Origin: JBNJGB01 sp051747385
GTDB lineage: Bacteria > Myxococcota_A > UBA9042 > PHBI01 > JACKFB01
Direction of reading: 5' to 3'
DNA length: 54,281 nucleotides
Assembly (NCBI GenBank): GCA_051747385.1
Contig: JBNJGB010000042.1
Span: 1 to 54,281, forward strand
The position numbers and the translations under genes were made by a program. Below, one piece after another: positions 1 through 7,892 of this stretch. The stretch's first letter is position 1, and the number at the start of each line of letters is the position of its first letter. Below the pieces are notes generated by a model that saw only the letters and a program-made list of their open reading frames with translations, ran no database searches and was not told the origin of the DNA.

Positions 1-1704
1 GTGGCCCTCCAGGTTCGTCGTGCTCGTCCAGAACGCGATCCCCAGGCCCGCCAGCAGCAGGATGAGGAGCCCGGCGCCCCAGCCCAGGGGGAGAAGCGGC
101 TGGGTCGCGGCCACCAGGGGGAGGCCCACGAGCAGCACGAGCCCGAGCTGGATCGACAGCACGAATGCCCGGCGGGGCGCCTCCGCCAGGTCCAGGCCCG
201 TGGTCGTCTCGGGCATGGCGCGGCGGCCGATCTCCGCGCCCAGCTCCCGGGCCACGCGCACCACGCCCACGGCGAAGGGCACGGTCGCCAGGCCTGCGGC
301 GACCAGGACGAGGATCATGGACAGATCCTCCGACAGGCCGAGCCGCTGCATCTGGCCGGCGAGCCAGTGCCGGCCGAAGGAGGCGCCCAGCACGACGAGC
401 AGGAGCAGGCCGCCGTCGACGCCGAGGTGGCGCCAGAGCCGCCCGATCCGACCCCGGATGCGCGTGCCGCCCCGGGCCCGGAGTGACTCGACCCACGAGC
501 CGTACAGGCACGTGAACGTGTGGAGCGGGCGGGGGAGGTGGCGCTCCACGAAGATGGCGGTCGGCTCCGAGGCGCGCACGAGCAGCGGCGTCAGGAAGGC
601 CGTGAGCACGGACACGGCCACGGCGACGGCGTACAGGACCGGCGACACGGCGCCGCCGGCGACGCCCACGGCCACCATGATGAAGCCGAACTCGCCGATC
701 TGGGCGAGGCTCATGCCGCTGCGCACGGCGAGGTGGACGCCGCCGCCCGTCAGGAACACGCCGAGGGAGTGGAAGACCGTCATGCCCACCACGACGAGGG
801 CCGTCAGGCTCAGCACGAGGGCCCAGTTGTCCACCACGCCCTGGGGGTCGACCAGCATCCCGACGGACACGAAGAACACGGCGGCGAAGACGTCGCGGAG
901 CGGCGCGATGAGCCGGTCGACCCGGCGGCGGCGGCCGGACTCGCCCACGAGGGTGCCGGCGACGAAGGCGCCCAGGGCCACGGAGTAGCCGAGCTGCTCG
1001 GCCAGGAGCGCGAAGCCGAAGCACACACCCACGACCACCACCAGCAGCGCCTCCGTCTCCCGCGCCCGGGCCGCGTAGCGCACCAGCCTCGGGACCACGA
1101 ACATGCCGCCCACGATGATGGTGACGAGGAAGAGGAGCAGCTCTCCGACCGTCCGGAGCACCTCGCCGGCCGGCAGCCCGGCGCCCCCGGCGACCGCCGT
1201 CATCACGGCGATGAGGATCACGGCCGCGAGGTCCTGCATGATCAGGAGGCCCAGGACCGTATCCTGGAGGCGCTTGTCCACCCGCTCGGCCGCGAAGACG
1301 CGGGCCACGATCATCGTCGAGGAGATGGCCACCATGGCGCCGACGAAGACGCTCTCCCGCGTGCTGATGCCGAAGAGCTGGCCCACCGTGAAACCGAGCC
1401 ACATCATGGCGGCGACCTGGACGGCGACCGAGATGCCCGACGTGGGCAGCAGCCGGAGCAGCTTCGAGAAGCTGAACTCCACGCCGAGGGAGAACATCAC
1501 CAGCACGACGCCCAGCTCCGACAGGGACTGGACGCGGGTCTGGTCGGCGAACAGCGGGAACGGGACGTCCGGGCCGAGCAGCATCCCGGCCAGCAGGTAG
1601 CCCAGGACGACGGGCTGGCGGATGCGCCGGAACAGGAGCGTCACGGCGCCCGCCACCAGGAAGACCAGCGCGAGATCCTGGAGGACCGTGCGGACTTCGT
1701 GCAT
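1..1704 (-). CDS. Kef/CPA2-type cation:proton antiporter (3' end outside window)
   Basis: An inner-membrane monovalent cation/proton antiporter of the CPA2 (KefB/KefC, NhaS-like) family, expected to exchange K+ or Na+ for H+. The 568 visible codons begin MHEVRTVLQDLALVFLVAG and continue through many hydrophobic helices. Family signatures include RQPVVLGYLLAGMLLGP near residue 30, LGVVLVMFSLGVEFSF, ISSTMIVARVF, LLIMQDLAAVILI (the conserved acidic ion-binding region) and GYSVALGAFVAGTLVGES. Two further hydrophobic blocks after residue 420 suggest a C-terminal membrane extension. No TrkA-N nucleotide-binding domain is reached before the sequence leaves the window, so whether one exists is unknown. 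The ATG at 1704 gives a family-like N-terminus. It lies about 107 bp downstream of the PAS-protein stop on the same strand and could be co-transcribed with it. Confidence 0.9.
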   Translation of the reverse strand, partial: MHEVRTVLQDLALVFLVAGAVTLLFRRIRQPVVLGYLLAGMLLGPDVPFPLFADQTRVQSLSELGVVLVMFSLGVEFSFSKLLRLLPTSGISVAVQVAAMMWLGFTVGQLFGISTRESVFVGAMVAISSTMIVARVFAAERVDKRLQDTVLGLLIMQDLAAVILIAVMTAVAGGAGLPAGEVLRTVGELLLFLVTIIVGGMFVVPRLVRYAARARETEALLVVVVGVCFGFALLAEQLGYSVALGAFVAGTLVGESGRRRRVDRLIAPLRDVFAAVFFVSVGMLVDPQGVVDNWALVLSLTALVVVGMTVFHSLGVFLTGGGVHLAVRSGMSLAQIGEFGFIMVAVGVAGGAVSPVLYAVAVAVSVLTAFLTPLLVRASEPTAIFVERHLPRPLHTFTCLYGSWVESLRARGGTRIRGRIGRLWRHLGVDGGLLLLVVLGASFGRHWLAGQMQRLGLSEDLSMILVLVAAGLATVPFAVGVVRVARELGAEIGRRAMPETTTGLDLAEAPRRAFVLSIQLGLVLLVGLPLVAATQPLLPLGWGAGLLILLLAGLGIAFWTSTTNLEGH

Positions 1705-1811
1705 ACGGAGCGCGCCTCACCGGGTGCGGGGGATGATGGGAACGCCTCCAGTGTCGCCGCCGAGCGGCCGGGAAGGAAGTCCGTTTCCGTCCGGACGCGA
1801 CGCCGGCGCCG

Positions 1812-2438
1812 TCAGTGACCCGGATAGTGGTACTTCATGCAGACCGTGCAGAGGCCGTGGGAGGTCATGGGCGCCGGGTACTTCACCAGCGCCGGCACCC
1901 AGTCCCACTCGTCCCGGTCCACACGCCGCGTCCGGCGGCAGTGGGCGCACTGGACGACCCGCCCCGAGCGCTCCCTGTACTGCGCCAGGAGCGCCTCCGA
2001 CGGCGGCGCGGGCTCCTGGCCGGGCGCCGACTCGCTCACGCACGTGTTCCGGATGACCAGGCCCGCCTCGCCCACCGGCATGATGGACATGCGGTAGACC
2101 CGCCGCTGCGTCGGGGACGAGCACTCGTAGGTGTGCTCCACGCGGTCGCCTCGCGTCAGGGCGTCCTCGAACAGGTCCAGGTAGAACCGTCGCAGGGGGC
2201 CGAGGGCGGCGCCCACGTCGGCTCCGACACCCCACCGCCGCGGGATGTCCGACCCGTCGTTGTCCGCCGCGAACCGATCCCAGGCCGGGTTGGTCCAGGC
2301 GAGGTGGAGATCGGACCACAGGCCGTAGCAGGCCCCTGGATGCTCCCGGAGGATGTCGACGAAGTCTGCGCCCAGCATCTCCTCGAAGCGGGCGGCGTCG
2401 TCGTCGCCGGGGCGGGCTCTCGTGCGCACGTCGATCAT
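1812..2438 (-). CDS. PAS-like sensor protein with C-terminal CxxC...CxxC zinc-ribbon
   Basis: A 208-residue soluble protein. Residues about 20-135 read like a PAS fold (YGLWSDLHLAWTNPAWDRFA, then RRVYRMSIMPVGEAGLVIRNT). The C-terminus carries two CxxC pairs at Cys164/167 and Cys197/200, spaced as in a small zinc-ribbon or treble-clef knuckle. No kinase, cyclase or DNA-binding domain is present, so it is probably a stand-alone sensory or adaptor protein; that role is inferred. The start is the ATG at 2438, preceded by a purine-rich GGGAG ribosome-binding site; in-frame sequence upstream is low-complexity and belongs to the adjacent decayed gene. The antiporter lies downstream on the same strand, so redox or metal sensing linked to ion homeostasis is possible but unproven. 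Confidence 0.72.
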   Translation of the reverse strand: MIDVRTRARPGDDDAARFEEMLGADFVDILREHPGACYGLWSDLHLAWTNPAWDRFAADNDGSDIPRRWGVGADVGAALGPLRRFYLDLFEDALTRGDRVEHTYECSSPTQRRVYRMSIMPVGEAGLVIRNTCVSESAPGQEPAPPSEALLAQYRERSGRVVQCAHCRRTRRVDRDEWDWVPALVKYPAPMTSHGLCTVCMKYHYPGH

Positions 2439-2455
2439 CGGCTCCCGTCTCTCCC

Positions 2456-2740
2456 TCACCGTCCGGGCGTCCCCGGCGCCAGGGGCGCCACGCGGAGGAT
2501 GCGGAACGGGGGCTCCGCCGTCTCCTCCCCCGCGCTCAGGGGGCCGAGCGATGGAGTGGGTTGATCGCGACGTAGAGTAGCCCATCCGGGCCGAAGCTGA
2601 ATGCGTCCGGCCAGTCGATCCGCGCGTCCCGCACGAGGGAGTCGACACGTCCGATCGGGCGCGACCGTCACGTTGCCCGGCGCGCGATCCAGGGTGGCGA
2701 GAAGCTCGATGCCTGCAAGCCGACTCCCCGCAGCGCGCAT
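2456..2740 (-). pseudogene. Decayed MRJP/Yellow-family (SMP-30-like) beta-propeller gene
   Basis: Two separated pieces of a major-royal-jelly-protein-like propeller are visible. An N-terminal piece from about 2740 reads ELLATLDRAPGNVTVAPD. It jumps directly to a C-terminal piece in another frame, RIDWPDAFSFGPDGLLYVAI followed by NPLHRSAP, at about 2530-2640. The frame is then broken again in a C-run near 2538, where one extra base would restore APLSAGEETAEPPFRILR up to the stop at 2456. Family members are about 350-400 residues, so most of the propeller is missing. The WPDxFSFGPDG and LHRSAPL blocks are what I recognise; the deletion and frameshift are read directly from the bases. It fills the gap between the Dps and PAS genes. 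Confidence 0.72.
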
Positions 2741-2856
2741 CGGCACCCGCGGCCCGGGAGATCTCGACGCGAGAACGGGGCGAGCCCTCGCGGACCCGCC
2801 CCGCGGGCTGATCGTGCGGCCGGCCGGCGGACCGTCGGCCAGCGGCGATGCGTGCA

Positions 2857-3327
2857 CTACTCCTCGACGAGGCTGCGGAGCATCCAGGCCGTCTTCTCGT
2901 GCGAGGCCAGGCGCTCGGTCAGCAGGTCGAGGGTGGCCTCGTCCTTCGCGCCCTCCACCGTCGGGAGCATCTTCCGCGCGGTACGGACGCAGGTCTCGTG
3001 GCCGTGCACGGCGTCCATGATCATCTGCTTCGCCGGCATCCGGCCGTCGTGCTCCTCGATGGACGTGAGCCGGCCGAACTCCTCGTACGTGCCGGGCGCC
3101 ACGCCACCCAGGGCGCGGATGCGCTCCGCGATGGTGTCGTTGGCCTCCGCGAGGGCCTGGTACTGCTCCTCGAACATGTTGTGGAGCGTGCGGAACATCG
3201 GACCCGTCACGTTCCAGTGGAAGTTCTGGGTCTTCAGATACAGCGTGTAGGTGTCGGCGAGCAGGTGGCTCAGCCCGTCGACGACCTGTTTGCGGTCGTC
3301 ACCCGGAATGCCGATGTCGATCTTCAT
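2857..3327 (-). CDS. dps: Dps-family DNA-binding/ferritin-like protein
   Basis: A 156-residue mini-ferritin that would form a 12-subunit shell oxidising Fe(II) with H2O2 and protecting DNA. The inter-subunit ferroxidase ligands are all present at canonical spacing: His37 in NFHWNVTGPMF, His49, Asp64 and Glu68 in EANDTIAERIRALGG. The N-terminus (MKIDIGIPGDDRKQV) is short and lacks the Lys-rich tail of E. coli Dps, so direct DNA binding is less certain. The ATG at 3327 is preceded by a strong GAGGAGG site; an in-frame ATG at 3501 would add an unrelated Arg/Pro-rich stretch and is rejected. It is flanked by the MRJP remnant downstream and the BolA gene upstream. Confidence 0.93.
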   Translation of the reverse strand: MKIDIGIPGDDRKQVVDGLSHLLADTYTLYLKTQNFHWNVTGPMFRTLHNMFEEQYQALAEANDTIAERIRALGGVAPGTYEEFGRLTSIEEHDGRMPAKQMIMDAVHGHETCVRTARKMLPTVEGAKDEATLDLLTERLASHEKTAWMLRSLVEE

Positions 3328-3497
3328 GCGTCGCTCCTCCTCGGGGGTTGGATGGGTTCCAACTCCGTGAGAGGAGCAAGGCGCGTGCCACGGGATGGCG
3401 ACCGCCGGTGGCGCTGGAACCCGCGCGAAGACGGGATCCAGCGCCACGGCCCCGGGCCGATGTGTGGCAAAATGCCACGGGCTCGCGGCGGACCGCG

Positions 3498-3761
3498 TCA
3501 CCCCTCCGGGGCGAGGGTCCGGAGCTCGTCGACGGCGTGCACGGGGGCGTCGGGACCGCTCATGAGCGGCGTGATCGCCGTGTAGACCAACCGCTGCTGC
3601 TGGACGCGGGACTTCCCGTCGAACGCGGGCGAGCGCACGGTGATGCTGTAGTGGCCGTCGCCGCCCGAGACCTCGGCCTCGGCGTCGGGGATGGCCTGCT
3701 CGATGGCGTCCTTCACCTGGGGCGCGACGGAGCCGGTGGGGTGGCCGAACGGACCTGCCAT
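3498..3761 (-). CDS. BolA-family protein
   Basis: An 87-residue BolA-like protein (MAGPFGHPTGSVAPQVKDAI..., then HYSITVRSPAFDGKSRVQQQRLVYTAITPLM). The conserved FxGKSRVxQQRLVY block and the C-terminal VHAVDELRTLAP segment mark the family. BolA proteins bind monothiol CGFS glutaredoxins through a shared [2Fe-2S] cluster and act in iron/Fe-S trafficking. Here the gene starts 32 bp after the stop of a gene encoding exactly such a glutaredoxin, which strongly supports partnership. The ATG at 3761 follows a GGAGAGG-like site. The ordinary BolA length argues that it is complete. Confidence 0.9.
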   Translation of the reverse strand: MAGPFGHPTGSVAPQVKDAIEQAIPDAEAEVSGGDGHYSITVRSPAFDGKSRVQQQRLVYTAITPLMSGPDAPVHAVDELRTLAPEG

Positions 3762-3793
3762 GGGCCTCTCCTGCTGTCTCGCGGTGTCGGGGA

Positions 3794-4711
3794 TCAGTAG
3801 CGGGGCACGGACGGGTCGATCTCGACGGACCACGCCTCGATGCCGCCGGCCACGTTGTAGCATCGCCGGAAGCCCTGCCGGGCGAAGTACTCCGCCGCGT
3901 CCCGGCTGCGCCGCCCCGTGTGGCAGAAGAAGACGAGGGGCCGATCCCGGTCCAGGGACGTCACGCGCTCCTCCTCCTCCTGGTCGAAGAGGCGGAAGCC
4001 CTCCACGTGGGCGGTGTCCCACTCCATGGCCGTCCGGACGTCCAGGAGCTCCACGTCCTCCCCCTGGTCCATCCACTCCTTCAGCTGCTGCACCGAGATG
4101 TCCTCGACCCTGGGCTCGTTCGGGTTGTCGACGGCGAAGCCGCCGCCCTGGAAGGACTCGCGGTAGTCCAGGGTCATCCCGTCCGCGCGGCGCGCGCTGC
4201 CGTGGTCGAAGAGGAAGGTGAAGCCCTTCTCCTCGACGACCAGGTCCCCCTCCTGCACGGGCGAGGGGTTCATGCCGTAGCGGAAGTCACGGCTGATCTC
4301 GACGCGGACGGCGTCGTGCGGGGCGCCCATGAGCGCCTGCCGCAGGGCCTCCACCGCGGCGTCCGTCACGGTGACGTCCGGCGGCTCGGCGGGCACGAAC
4401 TCCACGCCCATGAGCCCGTGCAGCTCTCCGGTGGAGTACATGGACCGCACGATGTCGGAGCCGCCCACGAACTCGCCGTTCACGTAGAGCTGCGGGATGG
4501 TCGGCCAGTTCGTGTAGTCCTTGATGCCCTGGCGGACGGCGGGATCCTCGAGCACGTCCACGGTGACGTAGTCGTCGAGCAGCTCGTCGAGCATGTTCAC
4601 GACGGCGGCGGAGAAGCCGCACTTCGGGAAAGCCCGCTTGCCCTTCATGTAGAGCACCACCGGGTGCTCCTTGACGGTGCGATCGATGGACGCCTGGACG
4701 TCTTCGCTCAT
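3794..4711 (-). CDS. Tri-domain fusion: CGFS monothiol glutaredoxin + A-type Fe-S scaffold-like + rhodanese
   Basis: A 305-residue cytosolic fusion. Residues 1-105 are a monothiol glutaredoxin of the Grx4/GrxD type, with CGFS at Cys31, KGxxxFPKCGFS and WPTIPQLYVNGEFVGGSDI. Residues about 112-200 resemble an IscA/HesB A-type carrier (VTDAAVEALRQAL..., then ESFQGGGFAVDNPNEP). None of the three cluster-binding cysteines of that family is present, since the chain switches to rhodanese where the CxC motif should be. Residues 205-305 are a rhodanese with the active loop CHTGRRS at Cys263. The GrxD and BolA partnership is known; the combined role in Fe-S assembly or sulfur transfer is inferred. The ATG at 4711 has a GAGGAAG site; an alternative ATG at 4753 lacks one. 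Confidence 0.88.
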   Translation of the reverse strand: MSEDVQASIDRTVKEHPVVLYMKGKRAFPKCGFSAAVVNMLDELLDDYVTVDVLEDPAVRQGIKDYTNWPTIPQLYVNGEFVGGSDIVRSMYSTGELHGLMGVEFVPAEPPDVTVTDAAVEALRQALMGAPHDAVRVEISRDFRYGMNPSPVQEGDLVVEEKGFTFLFDHGSARRADGMTLDYRESFQGGGFAVDNPNEPRVEDISVQQLKEWMDQGEDVELLDVRTAMEWDTAHVEGFRLFDQEEEERVTSLDRDRPLVFFCHTGRRSRDAAEYFARQGFRRCYNVAGGIEAWSVEIDPSVPRY

Positions 4712-5038
4712 GCGCTTCCTCGTCTGCGGGGTGGCCGATGCGGTCCCCTTCATGCCTGAATCGCGCCCGGATGTGTAGGGTGGGACGGACACGCCACCCC
4801 CCTTGCCCTTGCCCTTGCCCTTGCCCTTGCCCTTGCCTGACCGAGCGGCCAGACACCCTCGCGTTGGCCTGGCAGGGCGCGGGGTCCCAACCGTCCACAC
4901 GAAACCTGCGCCCGGCGAAGTGGCTCCGATCAGCCGCCAGCCGGCCCGAACGCCGCGTCCGACCGGATTGGAACGCTCCCGGCCGGAAGTCCGACTACGA
5001 TCACGTCCACGTTTCGCCCCCTCTCGGCGGAGCGGCTC
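4712..5038. other. Intergenic region with a hairpin and (CCTTGC)6 tract, no gene seen
   Basis: This 327-bp gap lies between the VWA gene's 3' end and the glutaredoxin fusion's 5' end. It must contain the promoter of the fusion-bolA unit. It holds a GGGTGG/CCACCC inverted repeat (4778-4799) followed by six perfect CCTTGC units (4801-4836). The rest (4837-5038) shows no convincing coding frame on either strand. Confidence 0.6.
4778..4836 (+). repeat. Hairpin plus (CCTTGC)6 hexanucleotide tract, locus 1
   Basis: A 6-bp stem (GGGTGG at 4778-4783, CCACCC at 4794-4799) is followed at once by six exact CCTTGC copies. The same architecture recurs near 22.67, 40.1 and 54.2 kb, always on this strand and always between two minus-strand genes or fragments. 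Confidence 0.7.
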
Positions 5039-6604
5039 TCAGTCGAACGTCCGGAACACCCGCCGGGCGTCCTCGGCGGTCAGGTCCTTCACGGAGGTCA
5101 GGCTGTCGCAGAGGGCCTTCAGGGTCTCCACCCGGTGGTCGGCCACGTCCACGAGCACCCCGATGCACCGGGTCTCCGTCTCGGCCTTGAAGCCCTCGAA
5201 GGCCTGGAGATGCGCCGCGTCCAGATGGGCCTCGCCGTCCGTGACCAGCACGACGTCGGCGCGCCGGTGCCGGCGGGAGGTGCGGATGATGCGCTCCGCG
5301 GCCTCCAGGGGCGGCGCGAACTCCGTCCCGCCCCCGACCCGGGTCTCGGCGAAACCCAGCAGCGCGCCCCGGTCCAGGCTCCGCCGGGTGGCGTAGCGCC
5401 GGTCGGGGACGAGCTCGTGCTCCCGGACCCCCTGCGGCCCGGAGGAGAAGGTCAGCACCGTCACGGCCCGGCCGTCCCGCCGGGCCAGGTCGGCCAGCAC
5501 GAGGGCCATGGCCTTCGCCCAGATGCCCTTGCGCCCCGCCATGGAGCCGCTGACGTCCAGGCAGATCACCGCGGGGCCGCGCCCCTCCTCGTCGTCGCCG
5601 CGCACGGCGTAGGTGAGCAGCTCTCCCTCCACGAAGCGGCGGTGGAAGTCCCGCTTCAGCACGGGGTGGCGCAGGCCCATCAGCTCCACGGGCAGGAGGT
5701 GGCCCAGGTCGCGCCCGGTCTCCACGCCGTAGACCTCCGCCTTCGCCCGGGGCACGCGCTTCCGCCGCTCGGCGAGGGCCTCCGCCCGGAGCGCCCCCAC
5801 CATGCGCGCGAGGCGCCGGAGGAGCTCGTTGTCCGCGAGCTCGTCGCCGAGGGCCAGCGCGTCGACCCCCTCTCCGCCGCCGCCGGACTCCGGGGGGGCG
5901 CCCATGCGGCTCTCGCTGTCCTCGACGCTCTCCAGGCGGTCCGGGAGCCCCTCCAGGTCGTCCAGCATCCGCTGGATGCTCTCGTTCGGGACGTCCTCGG
6001 CCGCCCTCGCGAGCGCCTCGCGGGCCTCCTCGCCGTCCCGCTCCAGCTCGTCCGCCTGCTCGCGCAGGACCCGGGCCTCGGCCTCCGCGACGGTGTGCAC
6101 GGGGTCGTCGCTCTCGCGGGCCTCGGACAGGGCGTCGGCGCTGTCGGCCTCCTCGCGGAGCCGCGCGATCTCCTCCTCCGCGTGCTCGGCCTCCCAGGCG
6201 TCCCGCAGCTCCTCGGGGAGCATCAGCCGGCCGGCCCTCAGCTCCGCCAGGATCGCCTCTCCCAGGCGCAGCGCGGCCAGGCCCGCCCGATCCGGGCGCA
6301 GGCGGCTCACCTCGTGGAGGCGGCGGAAGGACTCCGAGTCCACGGCGGCGGCCACCAGCCGCCTGCGGAGCTGCGCAGAGGGCGGGAGGTCGTCGGCGGG
6401 CACCACGTCCACGGTCATCTTCACGCAGGCGCTGAACAGGTCGCCCAGCAGGTCCCGGAAGTCGGGCAGCAGGCGGCTCCCCTGCTCGACCAGGTCGCCG
6501 AGACGGCGCGAGTCGGCCATGACCGCCTCGAAGTCGGCGGCGTCCATGGTGTCCCGGCGCACGGTCGGCGGCCGAGCGCGATCGGAGCGGGCGTCCGCGG
6601 CCAT
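5039..6604 (-). CDS. VWA-domain protein, ViaA-like partner of the MoxR ATPase
   Basis: A 521-residue protein. The N-terminal ~320 residues are charged and helical, rich in Glu/Arg. The C-terminal von Willebrand A domain (about residues 330-515) carries a metal-ion-dependent adhesion site: DVSGSM, the Thr of GGTEF and VTDGEAHLD. It matches the ViaA/CoxE-type organisation, in which the VWA protein works with a MoxR-family AAA+ ATPase as a chaperone for metalloenzyme or membrane-complex maturation. The start ATG (6604) overlaps the upstream ATPase stop by one base in TGATG, so the two are translationally coupled. The stop is TGA at 5039. The client complex cannot be told from this window. Confidence 0.85.
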   Translation of the reverse strand: MAADARSDRARPPTVRRDTMDAADFEAVMADSRRLGDLVEQGSRLLPDFRDLLGDLFSACVKMTVDVVPADDLPPSAQLRRRLVAAAVDSESFRRLHEVSRLRPDRAGLAALRLGEAILAELRAGRLMLPEELRDAWEAEHAEEEIARLREEADSADALSEARESDDPVHTVAEAEARVLREQADELERDGEEAREALARAAEDVPNESIQRMLDDLEGLPDRLESVEDSESRMGAPPESGGGGEGVDALALGDELADNELLRRLARMVGALRAEALAERRKRVPRAKAEVYGVETGRDLGHLLPVELMGLRHPVLKRDFHRRFVEGELLTYAVRGDDEEGRGPAVICLDVSGSMAGRKGIWAKAMALVLADLARRDGRAVTVLTFSSGPQGVREHELVPDRRYATRRSLDRGALLGFAETRVGGGTEFAPPLEAAERIIRTSRRHRRADVVLVTDGEAHLDAAHLQAFEGFKAETETRCIGVLVDVADHRVETLKALCDSLTSVKDLTAEDARRVFRTFD

Positions 6605-7770
6605 CAGAACGACTCGGCCAGGAGGTCCTGCTGGAGGCTCGCGATCTCCTCGCGCACCCGGTCCACCTCGTCCAGGGAGGCGGAGCGGGCCTCGAACAGG
6701 CGCCGCAGCCGGTCGGCCTCCGTGTGGAGGCGCGTCAGCTTGGCGTGGGCCTCGATGGCGGCGCGGGCCTCGTCGCGCGGGTCGTCGAAGTGCCGCTGCG
6801 CGAAGGCGTGGATCTCCCGGGCCTGGTAGAGCAGCCGGCGCGCCTCCTCCTCGTGACCGGACACGGCCTCCAGGAGGGCGGACCGGACCTCCTCGCGGTC
6901 CTCCGGGTCCGACCAGAGGCACGCCTCGGCGAGCGGCAGGACGTCCTCGCCCACGGCCTCCTCGCCGGCCAGCAGGGCCGCCGCGCGCAGGAAGTCGAGC
7001 ATCTGGAGGTAGCGCCGATCGCTCACGGGGATGCCGCGCCGATCCAGCTCCTTGCGGACGCGGGCGACCACCTCGAGGACGCCGTCCGGCACGGCCACTT
7101 CCCTCGCGGCCTCGCGCAGGCGCCGGATCGCCCCGAGCTCCACGGGCGGCGGAGGACCCTGGGGCGCGGCGCCCCGCAGGTAGGTCACGAAGCGGCGCTC
7201 GGACCGGATCGGCTCCACCCAGAAGCGCAGCAGGAAGCGGTCGTGCAGCGCCGCCAGGGCGTCCTCGTCCGGAAGCTCGTTGGACGCGGCGAACAGGGTG
7301 AGCAGCGGGGCGGGGCGGGCCTCCCCCGCGTTGTGGAACATCCGCTCGTTCAGCAGCGTGAGCAGGGCGTTCAGGATGGCCGAGTTCGCCTTGAAGACCT
7401 CGTCCAGGAAGGCGATGTGGGCGGTGGGCAGGTAGCCGTCCACGCGCCGCTCGTAGCGCCCCTGCTCCAGGGCGGCCAGGTCGATGGGGCCGAAGACCTC
7501 CTCCGGCGTCGAGAACCGCGTGAGGAGCCACTGGAAGTAGCTCGCGCCCCGCAGGCTCTCGCACACGAGGCGGGCCAGCATGCTCTTGGCGGTCCCGGGC
7601 GGGCCGATCATCAGGACGTGGTGGCCGGCGACGAGGGCCGCGAGGGAGCCGTCGATGACCTCGTCGCGCTCGAACAGGCGGCCCTTGAGATCGCGGGACA
7701 GCGCCCGCACGGAGGCCAGGTCCGTGGCGAGGTCGGCGCCGGTGGGGGCGGCCGTGGGGGTGGTGCTCAT
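6604..7770 (-). CDS. MoxR-family AAA+ ATPase, RavA-like
   Basis: A 388-residue AAA+ ATPase. Walker A is GPPGTAKSM near residue 55, Walker B is IAFLDEVFKA, sensor 1 lies in FAASNELPDED and the arginine finger in ALHDRFLLRFWVEP. The wording FSTPEEVFGPIDLAALEQG and the C-terminal helical tail (residues 290-388) place it with the RavA branch of MoxR proteins. With the coupled VWA protein it should form a chaperone-like remodelling pair in the cytoplasm. The ATG at 7770 has a GAGGAG site nine bases upstream; in-frame sequence further upstream is Arg/Pro-rich and not family-like. E. coli RavA is about 498 residues, so this homologue lacks the C-terminal extension. Confidence 0.9.
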   Translation of the reverse strand: MSTTPTAAPTGADLATDLASVRALSRDLKGRLFERDEVIDGSLAALVAGHHVLMIGPPGTAKSMLARLVCESLRGASYFQWLLTRFSTPEEVFGPIDLAALEQGRYERRVDGYLPTAHIAFLDEVFKANSAILNALLTLLNERMFHNAGEARPAPLLTLFAASNELPDEDALAALHDRFLLRFWVEPIRSERRFVTYLRGAAPQGPPPPVELGAIRRLREAAREVAVPDGVLEVVARVRKELDRRGIPVSDRRYLQMLDFLRAAALLAGEEAVGEDVLPLAEACLWSDPEDREEVRSALLEAVSGHEEEARRLLYQAREIHAFAQRHFDDPRDEARAAIEAHAKLTRLHTEADRLRRLFEARSASLDEVDRVREEIASLQQDLLAESF

Positions 7771-7892
7771 CGGGGGGTCTCCTCGGGTGGCTGGCCGCAT
7801 GGTAGCGGGCCGGCGCGCCCCCGGGCCAGCCGAGCGGTCCGAACGCGCCCCGGCCATGTCGCTCGCCCCCGTGGGCCTGCTAACGTCCACCC
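7771..7892. promoter_or_regulatory. Divergent intergenic region, MoxR operon versus PAP2 gene
   Basis: A 122-bp region between two divergent starts that must hold promoters for both directions. The only clear signals are the GAGGAG ribosome-binding site for the ATPase and a poorly defined one for the PAP2 gene; no recognisable -10/-35 pair or operator was seen. Confidence 0.35.

Noticed and set aside
1..1818. Long open frames on the plus strand over the antiporter gene
   Set aside because: Composition is His/Arg/Glu-repetitive from reading GC-rich codons in the wrong frame; the minus strand gives a full transporter.
4801..4836. Phase-variable frameshift switch
   Set aside because: The repeat unit is 6 bp and the tract is outside coding sequence, so length changes could not shift a reading frame.
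4797..4900. Lys-Gly repeat protein extension of the glutaredoxin fusion (KGKGKGKGKG)
   Set aside because: It is the translation of the CCTTGC tract; the true start at 4711 has a good ribosome-binding site and family-like N-terminus.
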